A stretch of DNA of 64,000 nucleotides from Zygaena filipendulae (lineage: Eukaryota > Arthropoda > Insecta > Lepidoptera > Zygaenidae): positions 1,860,001-1,924,000 of the forward strand of contig OU015674.1 in assembly GCA_907165275.2 (NCBI GenBank), written 5' to 3'. Below the pieces are notes generated by a model. That model saw only the letters and a list, made by a program, of their open reading frames with translations. It was not told where the DNA came from and ran no database searches. This document shows positions 9,441 through 21,417 of this stretch, piece by piece; positions within the stretch are counted from its first letter, which is position 1; each line of letters begins with the position of its first letter. The translations under genes were made by a program, and so were the position numbers.

Positions 9441-11027
9441 CCATCCATCGGTAGATAAATAAAAAACATGTTTTATCTTGGCATAATTGTAATTGTTTTT
9501 CATCGATTTTTCAAGTAACAAAAAAAGGTGATCTCTTTCACTTTTTCATCTATAAATCTTAAACCGATTAACGCTAATAAAGCGAAACTTAAAATGTATT
9601 TACTTACAAAAATATCGTTTAAATTTTAATAATAATTAAAGTAAAGTTTATTAATTAATGATAAGAACAAAAAGAAAATACAATATCACATTTCTACTTA
9701 ACAATAGAGAGATATCGAGCACATTTCCCACGAGGGGAAATCGAATTAATTAATTATCAATTAACACATTCTTGCCATTGTCATGTATATTTTTATAATA
9801 TCCTATACAACGATAGTGCGAGCACTTCACATAAAAACAATTCGGAAGAAGTCAGTATTGCCATATACATTCAATTTTTAAACTAAAAACGAAAACAATT
9901 TGTACAAAGTTATTATGCATTTGGCTAACATTTTATCGATAGACTAAACGGTGCGCCTTCGTTCACCAGTCACACCCCAATACACCCGAATAACAGAACA
10001 AACCTACTTAACATTTGGTTTTTTATAATCTATCATAACCGTCAATGAGTTCACACAATTGTAAAAAAAGTTGTGAAATTAAATCGACCACAATATTATA
10101 ATTTATAATGCACGAAATAAGACTTGCTTCAGCATTTTGGCGGTTTTTATCAACCATTACAGCTATTCTAATTGAATATCTGAATAAAATCAACATCATT
10201 GAAGTTTTAGCGATGTCTGTTTTAAATTTAAGTTCTTTTTTTGTTGTGTTTTGTACCATTTACATGGAACAAACAGAAAAACAAAAAATGAAATAAAATC
10301 TTGTTACGCACGCACGCAATCAAGAAAAAAAACGATATCATGGTTATAATGTCGAGTGCAGTTAAGTACTTTTAAATATATTCTATTAATACTATACAAT
10401 TCGAATGTCCCACCCACGCCGCTAACAGAACTTATACGTCACGTCATATACAGTAATTAATTGAGCATAGACTAAAATTATAGGTACAAAAAGATCCGCT
10501 AAATTTATTATTACATTTTTCGAAAAAAAAAAGAAGGCTTTTAAATATTTACATTCTATTTACAATTTTGCGTCAGACGACGCGATACAATATTACCCAG
10601 AGGGTAGATAGATGTTATAAAGAAATAAATACAAAAAATTTTGGCCACTTGTCGTAATGTTTTTCGTTTCATATTTTTACCTAATTAAAATGGAAAACTA
10701 TGTAGAAAATATTTTCAACCTTCAAAATGGATGTGTTGAATAAAACCGCAACGAACTGGGTCCGCATGATACAATATCGCCTCACACGTTAGTTAGTTAG
10801 GACGTAAGGGTAGTCCTACGTGCCGTAGCATTGGAGACATTAAAAACGCTGTTATTGCTATGCTAAATAAATAAGTCATACTACTTTCGGAATAAAAAAA
10901 TAATAATAAAAACAACGCAAGCGAAAAATAAATTAACAGCTGAATTTAAGAAATTGTTGTTGACGTTTGTACATATTATAAATAAATAAATAATAATGCT
11001 TGGTAGGTCTTAAGGTAAAGACAAAAT

Positions 11028-11118
11028 GAATGGTCATAGGATCTGTGACATGACGCGGGAATAGAACCTGTGACATTTCGCATAACAGACATTTCTCCTA
11101 ACCACTATATCAACCCTG
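11028..11118 (-). mobile_element. tRNA-like SINE fragment
   Basis: On the minus strand GGTTGATATAGTGGTTAGGA resembles a tRNA D-arm/A box, and CACAGGTTCTATTCCCGCG resembles a B box. There is an extra insert and no acceptor pairing, so it is a SINE-like remnant rather than a tRNA gene. Confidence 0.5.
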
Positions 11119-12531
11119 CTTTTACGTCAAACCAAATAAATTACAAATTCGAAGGGTGACAATATTTTCCACAATCACAAAGGATTTTGTGCAAGTGACT
11201 TCACAAAGTATAGTTATACAGAGTTTTCTTTTTAACATTATTATGAACTATTTAGGAACTGTGTGCAAAATTATTTTATTTTATAGAGATGTGTTGTAGA
11301 GATCTGAGTAGTAAGTATCTAAAGTAAGTACTAAATATAATTCTTAACGTATACAATTCAAATGCAACATAAAACGAGATATTATACATAAATAAATGCC
11401 TTTGATTATTTGCGCATGTAAATCGGTACATTGAAAAAATTACTTCTTCATACCTACGTAATGTAAGTACATACAAGTATATATATTACTGTGTTAAAAA
11501 ACACATAACAAACAAAAAGGTTATATTAGCATCTTCAGTTTACATTAGAGCTAATTTTATATTTATATATACTAGAAATAAGATAAATCAAAATTATATT
11601 ATTGAAATATATGTGAGTTTTTTAACACTATTATTTTGCTTGTTATGTTTTTATGTTGCACGCAAATCATATAACAAAAGACTGGCAATATAAAAGATAT
11701 AAAGATGTTAATAGTTCTAGTTTTATCTTGTATCGAAGTCGAGCAAAACTTACAGGCAGGCACAGCATCAAAAATAGCTTAAAACTTTTGACAGTACGCA
11801 ACTATTATTGTATTGAAATAAGGCATTTGCCAAGGTATTGAAATATGACTTGGCAAATTTGTTAAGCTACTTTGGATGCTGATGGTACACAGCAACATTT
11901 TTTTCAGTCAGAAAATTCATGTCGATAAAGTATCAGTCTATTTCTATGGATAGTATTGCTCGATCTAGAATTGCAAATAATCAAAGGTGCAAACATTTCA
12001 AACGAAATACGATTCGAGAACCTAGAACGATTTTTTGTAATCTCTATTAAAATTTTGCTCATAACAGCATTCTTTAGTATGAGGGCTTTATCGCGGCTTA
12101 TAATGTTATTAATAATCGGCAAGTATTTTTCGACGAGGGAAGCGTCAAGACATGGAGTTCCACCAACAATAGATACCAGTATTATTTTTCTATTTTATTA
12201 TTGAAACTATCCTATATTGAATTATTAGGCATAAAAACGCATTCAGCGTACGCAGAATCATGGAATTTCAAGTGTGGTGGAAAAAGCTTATTAAGAACAT
12301 CTCTCACCGCTCACACCTCGATTGGTTTTGTGTTAAATTTTGAATAGAATTTTGAATGAAATAAAAGCTGTGTGTAATACTTCTATGGAAATTTCACAAT
12401 TTTTACGTTTGAATAGTGTCAGAAGTGGAATTTGGGTGTTTTCTTTGTTTTATGAAGCGAAACTTTCATAAGCTATTTGGAAAACAAAAAATAAGTAAAA
12501 ATAAAAAAAAATACAAAAAATAAAATTCATT

Positions 12532-12569
12532 AATTTATGACGCACGAAACGATTCATGCGTCATAAATT
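12532..12569. repeat. Short perfect hairpin
   Basis: The arms AATTTATGACGCA and TGCGTCATAAATT are exact inverses around a 12 base loop. It lies about 1.2 kb past the zinc-finger stop codon on that gene's 3' side. Confidence 0.6.
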
Positions 12570-13760
12570 GTCTAATACAGAGATAAAACATAATGATTAA
12601 ATATTTCTGCTATCAGTATCGGCTGTCCTAAGTTTGTATCGGAAGCATGTTTACCCTATTCCCTTTGAGTAGTAACTTAAGATATTATGAGGTGTCAGAC
12701 CAAAATCTGAATTTTTGGTCTGTAATAATTACGAAAACTAATAAATCTATATATACGTTACAGGATTGGAACATTAAACCTAGAATCCTTCGTTACTTAG
12801 CGGAAGTTCACGGATTTTCCACTTGTGCTTGTTCGCTTCTTTTGCCTCCACCCACCCAAAAGTTAGACACTAATGTTTTGAGTTTCGTAAATTGTTAGAG
12901 AGATAACCGCAAGAGTATTCAATTAGTCTACAAATTAAAGAAACATCCGCGAATCGCTTTGGTTTGAAAATACAATAAAACGTACTGAATTGTAAAGATT
13001 ACTCTAATAAATACAATTATATTCGATAGATCGATAATAATTAATGCATGAAACTGGATGAACTGCAAATTGCAATTTTAGATGAAATACCATAATTGCA
13101 ATGTCTATTTCATAAATCTTTGGGTCGGTCGTAATGAAAGTAGATAATATTAAAATTACATTGATTTGTCGCAGTTAATGACTCACAATTTGATATATTT
13201 TTAAGTACCTACGCGTTCATAATTGGCTCTTTGACGTGCTTGACCCTTTAGAAGCAAACTTTTTTTTAACACTCGAATATATCCTGAAACAACCTGCTTT
13301 GCGCGTAACAAACATAATAACAATAAAAAATGTATAAAAACCAGACAATCCAGCCGATTTCATATTTTTGACATGACAAGAACTGCATTATTTATCATCT
13401 TATACGGAAAAAATAATAAAATACAACACTCTCTATTCGTTCACTAAGTCTGTTCAAAATCACATTTTCATACCCAGTATGTTTCGTGTTTCGTCTATTA
13501 TAATAATAATTATTATCCAACAAGAGTTCGAGTATTAAATAACGCCGTATTCCACTATATCTATTATGAAAGGTGTGTGGAGCCGTTCGTTTACACCGGC
13601 CAAAAGAACTGACACGACTGCTAGAGACCTGTCTTCAGATTGTGAGATTTTAAATATTTTCCATAGTTTTATTATTATTTCGTTATAATTTTTAATGCTA
13701 ATAATACCATGATAAGTACTAGTAGTAGGCGCGACCTCCAGGATACACGGCGAGGTGAGC

Positions 13761-14777
13761 TCATTGCTTGTCCTTGTGAGACAACGAATGGGGTAGGAGG
13801 TGTTCAGTCGGCAACAGAGCCGCCGACGGCTGGTGTGCGTAGTTCCTAATCTGATGGAGAGATATCAACTGGTTCGGGAAGCTATTGGCTTGCTGTTTGC
13901 CCTGCTGGAAGTGCAGGGGGTCGTATAAATAAGGCCTTGAGGGTAACGTGCTGTGATGAGATAGCCCGTTCAAATGGGGCGCCATGGAATTTATGGGGGT
14001 AAAAGCGGAATTGCCTGCGGATGAGGCGGGGACCTGGATAGACCTGTCGTCTTGGCTCTCGTGCTGAGCGAACAGAGACCTTTGGTGGTGGAGCTGCTGC
14101 TCGTGATGATCTTCGTTCTCCCTCTGTTGATGGTATCCGTTCTCGTCGGATATGTGAGCCGCCGAGTCCGGGCTCACTTTAGGCCAGTAAGGGGGTTCGA
14201 AAGGCGCTGCCGTAGGCGCCGCCGCGCCCAAAGACCTGTTCAATCCGCTCAACCCTATAGCAGAAATCGGTGGTCTTTTATCTGCTCTTTCGGCATGTTT
14301 GTTCATATGTTTACTAAGATACGTCTCCTGCGTATAACTCTTGCCGCAGTATTGGCAAATGTGAGTCTTCAAATGTTTGGATTCCTTGTGCTTGGGAATG
14401 TGTTCCAGCAAGTCCTTCTCGTGGGTGAAGCATTTGTAGCAGGAATTGCATTTGAACGGTTTGTCTGTTTGGTGGCATCGGCTGTGGCTTTGGAGGTTGG
14501 AGAGTTGCGAGAACGCTTTGGTGCAACCGATCTGGGTACATCTGTACGGCTTGTCACCGGTGTGGGTCCTGATGTGTTGCTGAAGGTGGGACAGCTGCGT
14601 GAATTTCCTCTGGCAGATTTCGCAGCGGTAAGGCTTGATGCCCAGGTGGATGCGCGAGTGCTGGGCGAGATACGACGAGTTGGCAAACGCTTTCGGGCAT
14701 TGCGTGCAGCGGTAGGGCTTCGCCTCGCGTAGGTGGATCTGTGTGTGCAGCTGCAAGTCCGCCTTCGAGCCGAAAAC
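13761..14777 (-). CDS. rn/sqz: C2H2 zinc-finger transcription factor, rotund/squeeze/LIN-29 family, terminal exon
   Basis: The exon encodes 338 residues from an acceptor (TTTCATTTCAG, minus strand) to TGA at 13763-13761. It opens with a half finger, VFGSKADLQLHTQIH, then five complete C2H2 fingers at exon residues 24-44, 52-72, 80-102 (C-x4-C), 110-130 and 141-161. Core segments such as KPYRCEICQRKFTQLSHLQQ and KPFKCNSCYKCF and SYTQETYL are diagnostic of the rotund/squeeze/LIN-29 group of DNA-binding nuclear regulators (leg patterning, neuronal identity and developmental timing in the known members). The tail is rich in His, Gln, Pro and Ser and has a motif PPYWPKVSPDSA. Which paralogue it is cannot be settled here. 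Upstream the frame runs into intron, so the first M at 14831 is not a real start. The 226-codon frame on the opposite strand is a shadow. Confidence 0.92.
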   Translation of the reverse strand, partial: VFGSKADLQLHTQIHLREAKPYRCTQCPKAFANSSYLAQHSRIHLGIKPYRCEICQRKFTQLSHLQQHIRTHTGDKPYRCTQIGCTKAFSQLSNLQSHSRCHQTDKPFKCNSCYKCFTHEKDLLEHIPKHKESKHLKTHICQYCGKSYTQETYLSKHMNKHAERADKRPPISAIGLSGLNRSLGAAAPTAAPFEPPYWPKVSPDSAAHISDENGYHQQRENEDHHEQQLHHQRSLFAQHESQDDRSIQVPASSAGNSAFTPINSMAPHLNGLSHHSTLPSRPYLYDPLHFQQGKQQANSFPNQLISLHQIRNYAHQPSAALLPTEHLLPHSLSHKDKQ

Positions 14778-15604
14778 CTGAAATGAAAGGAAATAAACTG
14801 ATGTTAAAACGTTTTCTATTTCTAATAACAATATTGGACAGTATTATTTTTATATCATCAGCGAAGGAATAACGAGACATATTATTGGAGTGAGCCAATA
14901 AATTAGCAACTGTCGAATTGATTTTTGAACAGTCTAATGTTAACTCATTCTATATTGCAAAATCTTAAAATATTATTTGTATGTCTATTTAAGACGTAAA
15001 AAGGTCAAAACAAACAAAAACAAAACCATGCATACGAGTATTTTGTTTAAATAAAGAACAGTGGCAAGACAAAACTAATTACCTACTTAAAAACAAACTG
15101 ATGACGTGTTTTGACATAAAATCATAAAGTCGAACATTATGTATCCGCGGTATAAAATTCATTATTAGAGTCGTCAGAAAGTGAATTGCGTCCTTGAATG
15201 ACATCCTGAGCAAGCGGAACAAATTCTACTCGTAAGCGAAACAAAAGATTTGTTTTTATTTGGTTAAAAGCTAAACTTGGATAACAGGATGCCCGCATTA
15301 TGCGTTTATTCACGCGTCTTCAATGACTTCCTAGAGATTCATCTCTAATGAGTTTTGGAAGCTATTATAGAGTTTTAATAACAGTTTTCATGAAATCTTT
15401 TGTCTACAATATTATCTGTAATCATATAATTTATTTCTGATTGTTTAATCCTAAATTTGCGTCTCGTGTCTACAAGTTTGAAGGCTTTAGATTTAAATTT
15501 AGACTTTAATGTTTGGTGTTTAAATTTGATATCATAAAGTTATTAAAACCGATCTCAGCCTCAAATAATAGCCGGAGTAGCAACAGTAGGTACACGTGCC
15601 TCGA

Positions 15605-15997
15605 ATACACTTCTATTAGCGGCGGTCGGCTCTCTTCGCACATTCAAAAGACTGTTTCAGTACAACATCGACGCTCATTGTGATACTCCAAATTAGTTTC
15701 CAACTCAAAACCGTCACGTCATCCCGCTGACACGTTTTATTCAAGACCAACAATGAAACTGTGGGCCACGTTCCTTCGGGCACCAAAAATCTATCGCTGC
15801 CGAAACACGACTCAATTTCAAAGCAACAAACGAGTTTAACAACAACATCAAAATCAAATGTGTACTCGAAAAGCGCAATACGTAGAGTCGTTATTGCAAT
15901 GGACGCTGTCGATATCAAAGATCTCATTTCGCTCGTCGATAAGCGAATCGTATTGTCTATTAAACTATTTATGAGTGTAAATGACTTCAAACTTTAG
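15605..15997. other. GC-balanced block open on both strands
   Basis: On the minus strand 124 codons stay open (15616-15990). On the plus strand about 88 codons stay open to TAG near 15997 (segment HVPSGTKNLSLPKHDSISKQ). Neither product is recognised. It could be a conserved noncoding block or a small unrecognised exon. Confidence 0.3.
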
Positions 15998-16740
15998 TAA
16001 GATAGAGTTAGAGATGATAATGCGTTTGTGTACCGACGGGACTCTTGGTCCGTTTCTGTTGGGCGGATTCAGTAGCACGTTGGATGACTCGTAAGAAAAT
16101 GTGAGACACGAACTCAATTGGTCACAGTCTGAACATAATTAAAGTTTAGAGCACTACTTGATGGTATGAGGTTGAAAATTCGTATTGGTGGCTGACTTTT
16201 AATGGGCCTCCGTGGAGGATCAGAGCTCAGGAATCTGTGTTAAATTGCTACAGCTATCGCATCCAATACAACGCATAACTATTCTCCCGCTTCTCCACAG
16301 TGAATCAACGATTAAAACAGATGCAAACTACTTGGATTAAGCGTAAGGAAAAAACAAAACAAAAAAAAGAACTCTACAACACATTAATGATGACAAAAAA
16401 CCGACAACGAAACAAATTAAACAATTTGTTGCTCTAATGGCTAATATGAGTTATGAATGCACACTAAAGGCACACAATTTAGTATTAGCGATGAGAATAA
16501 TAAAGATAAAATAATAAAAAAAAAACAAAAAGACAAAAAAGCGTGAGCGTCAGAGAGCAAGGTTGAACAAAAACGACGGAACAAGAATAAAAAGGCCGTG
16601 GAATTGATAAAGTAACATTAATTGGTGTAGATGCAATAGCACATGGTAGCTTGACGAATAAGACAGTCTTGAAAGCTCAGATTGAGTTTTAAAAGAGTAA
16701 GGTATTCGCACTAAATTTTGACATTTCGCCAAAAGCTTTA

Positions 16741-16940
16741 GTCCAGGAGATAACTAATTCCAGAAGACTGTCTTAAAGCCAATTTCCTGGGTGCTTCAGG
16801 ACCACCAACCTCGTGGTCGGAGGATTCCAACAGACCCCACTGTTGGGGGTCGCCTGCTCCTCGCGGGACCCGAAAGTCTGATGAGTCCGATATGGTCTTT
16901 TTGCGTCCACGCCTATCACCACCCACCGGCACCTGATCCA
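16741..16940 (-). other. GC-rich block, possible retroelement fragment
   Basis: A sharply GC-richer segment with a minus-strand open frame containing RGRKKTISDSSDFRVPRGAG. Its base composition is unlike its surroundings and it looks like imported repeat sequence, but I cannot assign it to a family. Confidence 0.3.
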
Positions 16941-18109
16941 ATGTTTTGGGTTAAATTTTGACGACCAAATGCCAATTACTGAATTATAAAGGTGCAAGAA
17001 GTTTAAGTGTGAAGTTAAACAAGCCCGAAATGTTCTTTTTTGTTTTATGATACTAGTATCATTTTTATGATATAATCTGTGCTTACTCTTCAGAAGATAG
17101 GCATGAGAATTTTTTAGATAGGTAGTTAGTATATTTTTATTTATCTTATATTTCGATTCCAAAAAAGAAAGATATAATTGATACCTATATATTGATATTG
17201 ATATTGATTGATATTGGTTTTTTACAATTTTATCCTTCCATCGTTTATTTCTATGATTTATTTTATCCTTTATCATTATGGTACGACGCAATAGTACAGG
17301 TTGTGTATTTTTTTTTTCAAAATTAACGGATTCAAATAATAATTCCCCAATCTATAAGAATTCAGTTGTAGCTTTTATCAAAATCTACTCCTCCTAAAAA
17401 CCATACCATACTTCGTTTCGTTTTTCATCGTTGCGCTTGCAACTTTCCCTGATTTCGCTTGTATGTAGGTATTGGTACAGCAAGGGTCTGTACCCTCGCT
17501 TACAGGGTAAGTCGGGGACAATCCGTAACATGTCATAATGACTGACTGTTTTAACTATGACATTAATTCCATCACCCCACATCGTCAAATCTTGCGTTAA
17601 GGCAGCCTTAAGGCATGTATCTTTCGTACCATTTATGTATTGTAGAAAGGTAACAGAAACTGTAGAAAATACATTACTTTTGTTTTTTGTTACGAAATAT
17701 TATAAGCGTTTTATACTTATATATTAGTATCAGTCCATAATGGTCTTAATGATCATTATGGTCTTAATGGTCATAATGGTCTTAATTTGTTTTAATAATA
17801 AAATTGAGTTTAATAATAATTAATTATCTACATAAATGCAGAGTTAGTCAGGATAAAATTTTAATATGTATGCATGTTGCTAGTTAAAAAAATACACAGC
17901 AATAAAATAGGGTTGCTGCTTATCGTTACTTACTTAAACTAATGTTAAACTATCAAAACCAAACCAGAGATCTTAATCAGATGTCGGAAGAAAAGAACAA
18001 AAAAAAATTTGTAAATGATTAAAATCCATTACAAACTCAATCATCCAACGAGGACAAAAAAGTAAATGTTATGACTGTTTAAGATATAATTACTTAGGTA
18101 TCTTTAAAC

Positions 18110-18440
18110 ATAACACAATAAACCTTATCTAAGATAAATCATAAAAAAAATCTCCCGTCTCCCGTTGCATTTTAACCAGATATTTATAGCTCAGATTAAC
18201 AAATGCGTCAAAAAGCTGCGAAAACTAATCTCCCTGAAACGCATAAAGGTTTGTGGTAACGTAAATTTTCTTCAGCAAAAAGGTCAGGGGTGACAAAAAG
18301 TGTCGGCCAGCGGCGCCGCCGGCCGGTTTTTGTCACCCTTCAAAATGATTATTAATCGCGGGCATACATTCTGTTTGCTTATCTGCAGATATTAGGGTTG
18401 CTCCTGAGGGCGGATTTGACTCTAATAAGGCATAGTTTTT
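18110..18440. promoter_or_regulatory. Candidate conserved noncoding element with GC hairpin
   Basis: Apparently unique sequence with no repeat resemblance. At its centre 18288-18338 forms a hairpin: GGGTGACAAAAA and TTTTTGTCACCC flank GGCCAGCGGCGCCGCCGGCC. Nearby are a TGTGGT motif (GTTTGTGGTAACG) and GATTATTAATCGCGG. It lies inside the proposed zinc-finger intron. An enhancer role is only inference. Confidence 0.35.
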
Positions 18441-19197
18441 TGCCCACAAGACTAATACGCAAAAGCTTTTCGGACAGGACGAGTGAGATTTATTTGTTTA
18501 GAAAATTTGCGTAGATTTTTCCCGCTTTTTGGGATCATGATATAAATGCACAAAAACTTCGGAGTGGAATTTCTGAAGAGCGAGAAAAATTAAATTTTTC
18601 ATCCAGGAAAGTTTTAGCATAAATTTAAATGTAATAATCATTTTATGGATCTTTTTAACGTAATTATCTTTACTAATACATATATTATTGTATCTATGTA
18701 TTTATTTATCCAAACAGTGAAACAATTAAATTATTTGATTTTTTCCACGTCGACCCATGCACAGTCCAGTAGTTTCTAACATGAATTCAGTGATAGCAAA
18801 TTGAAAAATGTAACGAACGATAATTATGAAAACAAAGTTGGCAATCTCCTCATATGGTATTTTTATTATAAATCAATAAATTAAAGTCAGATATTTCAGA
18901 TTGGACAACCCTATAGCAACTTATTAGGTATGAAGCCTTTAGCCTATGCTTCATCGAATAAAGGCGTCAGCGCAAATCTTATTTATTATTTAAAACCTGA
19001 CATTTGTGTGACGTGGCATGATTAATGTTAGATCCAACCTTAATAATGTACAATTTTACTGAAGTGGATTTGAAGAACCAAGCGATGGAAAATCGCAAAA
19101 TGTAACTACATAAAATTAGGTGTTTACTTCCCTAGCAAACAGGGTGAGTAGAGAAACAAACATAGCTTTTGATATTTTTGTTCTATTTTAAAATTTG

Positions 19198-19250
19198 ATG
19201 TGCCTGCGGTTTCACCCGCTTGATTTTCAGAATTCCCGTAAGAACTCCTT
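19198..19250 (-). mobile_element. Helitron-like fragment (3' end)
   Basis: Plus strand TGTGCCTGCGGTTTCACCCG then TCAGAATTCCCGTAAGAACT, the reverse of the unit's 3' terminal block. Confidence 0.5.
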
Positions 19251-19450
19251 ATTTTCTTTAATAAAAAGCTGATCATATCTAACAAAAAAATCTTTCCGCG
19301 ACCAAAGCACGGCTATTGTAGGTTTATTGTTTTTGTAGGTTACATAAATATTATATTTAAAACAACTTTACCCTTATTTCCATTGTGACTTTAAGTACTA
19401 TACTCGTATTTCCATTTCAATACAAAGAATTGGCTTCTGGACAAATTTTT

Positions 19451-19740
19451 TTTTAGTCCATCGTGTAGATTAGTAAAAAATATTGGACACGTAGGTATTT
19501 TTTCTTTTTTTAAGTAATCAAAAAATAACGGCGATACATGGAGTTGAAATGTCGCGCGTGACGTCACAACCCGGTGCAGTTTGCATACAAGGGCTTATAC
19601 TGAATATTGACGTCACGGGTACCTTAAATTTTAATGCGCTTTATCTAGGTTTATTTTCATTAATTTGAAAAAGCAAAAAATACGTGTCTAGTATTTTTTT
19701 TTCTAACTGATGGACTAATTAGAATTTTGATTTTTATGCT
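19451..19740 (-). mobile_element. MITE-A copy B
   Basis: Reverse orientation copy: AGTCCATCGTGTAGATTAGT at the left and GATGGACTAATTAGAATTTT at the right. TGACGTCA sites are at 19559-19566 and 19608-19615. The AAATTTTAATGCGCTTTATC core matches copies A, C and D. Confidence 0.8.
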
Positions 19741-20360
19741 CTGGAATTCACCCGATTCCCGAGGGAATACCGAAATTCGCTATTGAAACTATTGAATTAG
19801 GGTTGATGAAACAGAGGCGCCTCAAGACACGACCGCGTCGCGGAAGTTAAGCGAAATATATATATATAATTGTATACATAGGTATATCAAGCGAGTACCT
19901 ACATTATATTAATCATCATATTTTATAAAGGCTTCCTAATTCATCTGAAGGTCGAGCTTCAACTTTGAATTATGATCTGACATTGATTAAAATAACTCTA
20001 TTTACATATTAATTTGTTACTAGCACACTGGCACTTTAATGAGCATGTATTTATATTACAATTCAGACGTAATCAAGAAAAGATGAACTTTACTAATTAA
20101 AAATATATAACTTCCCATGTTGCGCGAACAATACGTGTCTATTGTGTAGTTAGTTACCTAAATTATTTTTTAGTTATTTTATTGCATTCCGGACAAATCT
20201 CTGTGATTTTGTTTTGTAATGTATATTTGTGAAAGTCTTCAATAAATACTTGAAAACAAAATGTTGTAAGATCTCAATAAAAGTTTATAATTAATTATGG
20301 TTCAAATTTAAATAAATTGTAACTTATAATGTTACACCTCATAATGATATCTATATCTAT

Positions 20361-20473
20361 TTGCCAATTAAAATTAATTTAATGAATATCTCTGAGTGCG
20401 GCAGTTATGTTTTAAAAAGCTTTACTTAAAATTAAGTACCTACTTACTCTTAAAACGAGTCTGAGAGCGGCCG
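20361..20473 (+). mobile_element. MITE-D fragment (Harbinger-type), right half
   Basis: TTGCCAATTAAAATTAATTT then CTGAGTGCGGCAGTTATG and CTTAAAATTAAGTA, ending CTGAGAGCGGCCG. It matches the right half of the complete element at 21418. Confidence 0.6.
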
Positions 20474-20526
20474 TAGGAGCTCAGAGCGTCCGTTATAGCG
20501 AGCGTTGTTAAAATATAGGTAGATAT

Positions 20527-20598
20527 GCGCATTATGGAGTAAGTAAGGAATGTTGTTGATCTATGGTCATCGATAATGGGGGTTGGTCATAGTGAATG
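20527..20598 (+). mobile_element. MITE-C fragment
   Basis: GCGCATTATGGAGTAAGTAA then GGAATGTTGTTG and GGTTGGTCATAGTGAAT match the right end of the MITE-C copy at 4410, with a short insertion. Confidence 0.55.
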
Positions 20599-20899
20599 CA
20601 GTATGAGGGTGAAAACGCAACTATAGTTCCTTACAATTTTCGACGTGCAAGGAAACAAAGCGAATAAGGAAATAGATTAGACAATCGGCATTTCCGAATC
20701 GATTAGTTTTAAAGTGGTTATATTGAATGTTTGCGATAAATGCAATTTCTAAAGGCGGATTTGTTAAATTTTATAGTTATCACTTAATTAATCACGCATA
20801 TTAGACGTTGAGTTTTGATTTAATACTATAATTGCCAACATAATTAATTTATTCGTTACGGTATAATTTTAAATCTATGTGCGAGTTATCCTACCTTGA

Positions 20900-21105
20900 T
20901 CCTTATTAATATTATAAATGCGAAATGAGTTAGTTTGTTTGTATGTTTGTTTGTTACGCTTTCACGCCTTGACGGCTCAACTGATCATCATAAAATGCAT
21001 ACACGTTATCAGGAGTACAGAAAAGGACCTATAGGGTACTTTTTATCGCGGAATTCCTGCGGAAACTCTGAAATTACCGCGGGTGAAACTGCGGGGAACT
21101 GCTAG
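20900..21105 (+). mobile_element. Helitron-like element, full length
   Basis: It starts TCCTTATTAATATTATAAAT and ends GGGGAACTGCTAG, followed by T. A partial second copy of its middle and 3' region follows directly (21106-21200). Confidence 0.7.
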
Positions 21106-21200
21106 TTATAAAATGCATACACGTTATCAGAAGTACAGGAAAGGACGTAGGATACTTTTATCCCGGAATTTTCGGCAACTTTCCTGCGGGAATAGCGGGT
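21106..21200 (+). repeat. Partial tandem duplication of the preceding Helitron-like unit
   Basis: ATAAAATGCATACACGTTAT, GTACAGGAAAGGACG and TTTTATCCCGGAATTTTC repeat the segment that begins near 20990 in the previous element; the end is degraded. Confidence 0.6.
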
Positions 21201-21417
21201 TTAGAAATATTTTTTGGTTAACATTAGCTTCACTAGCAATAAAAAAATGATCTTAATTATATTTCCTAAGAAATATATCAATAAATTAAAAAATAAATCG
21301 TTGGTTTATATTAAACACAATTTGTTTATCATAATCCTGTAGAAATTAAATTTGATATCAAAAAAATTAAATAAAAAGTGCCATAATAAATAAATTACCA
21401 GGCTTGTATAAATTTTA

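Larger units (their letters stand above)
9441..13760. other. Region between the two convergent genes
   Basis: AT-rich. Part of it is probably the 3' UTR of the minus-strand zinc-finger gene, but no cleavage site can be fixed. Apart from the SINE-like piece at 11028 and the hairpin at 12532, I see no genes or repeats; the open frames here are short and AT-driven. Confidence 0.5.

Noticed and set aside
14052..14732. 226-codon plus-strand open frame
   Set aside because: It is the antisense shadow of the zinc-finger exon; the minus frame has diagnostic C2H2 motifs and this one has no known domain.
16868..16920. CTGATGAGTCC with a nearby GAAA, resembling a hammerhead ribozyme
   Set aside because: The GAAA box is on the wrong side and stem II does not close with GGAC before a GAAA, so the conserved order is not met.
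17735..17790. Short direct repeats that could suggest a CRISPR-like array (ATGGTCTTAATG units)
   Set aside because: Only three short, overlapping, partly palindromic copies without spacers; a local slippage repeat in a eukaryotic intron.
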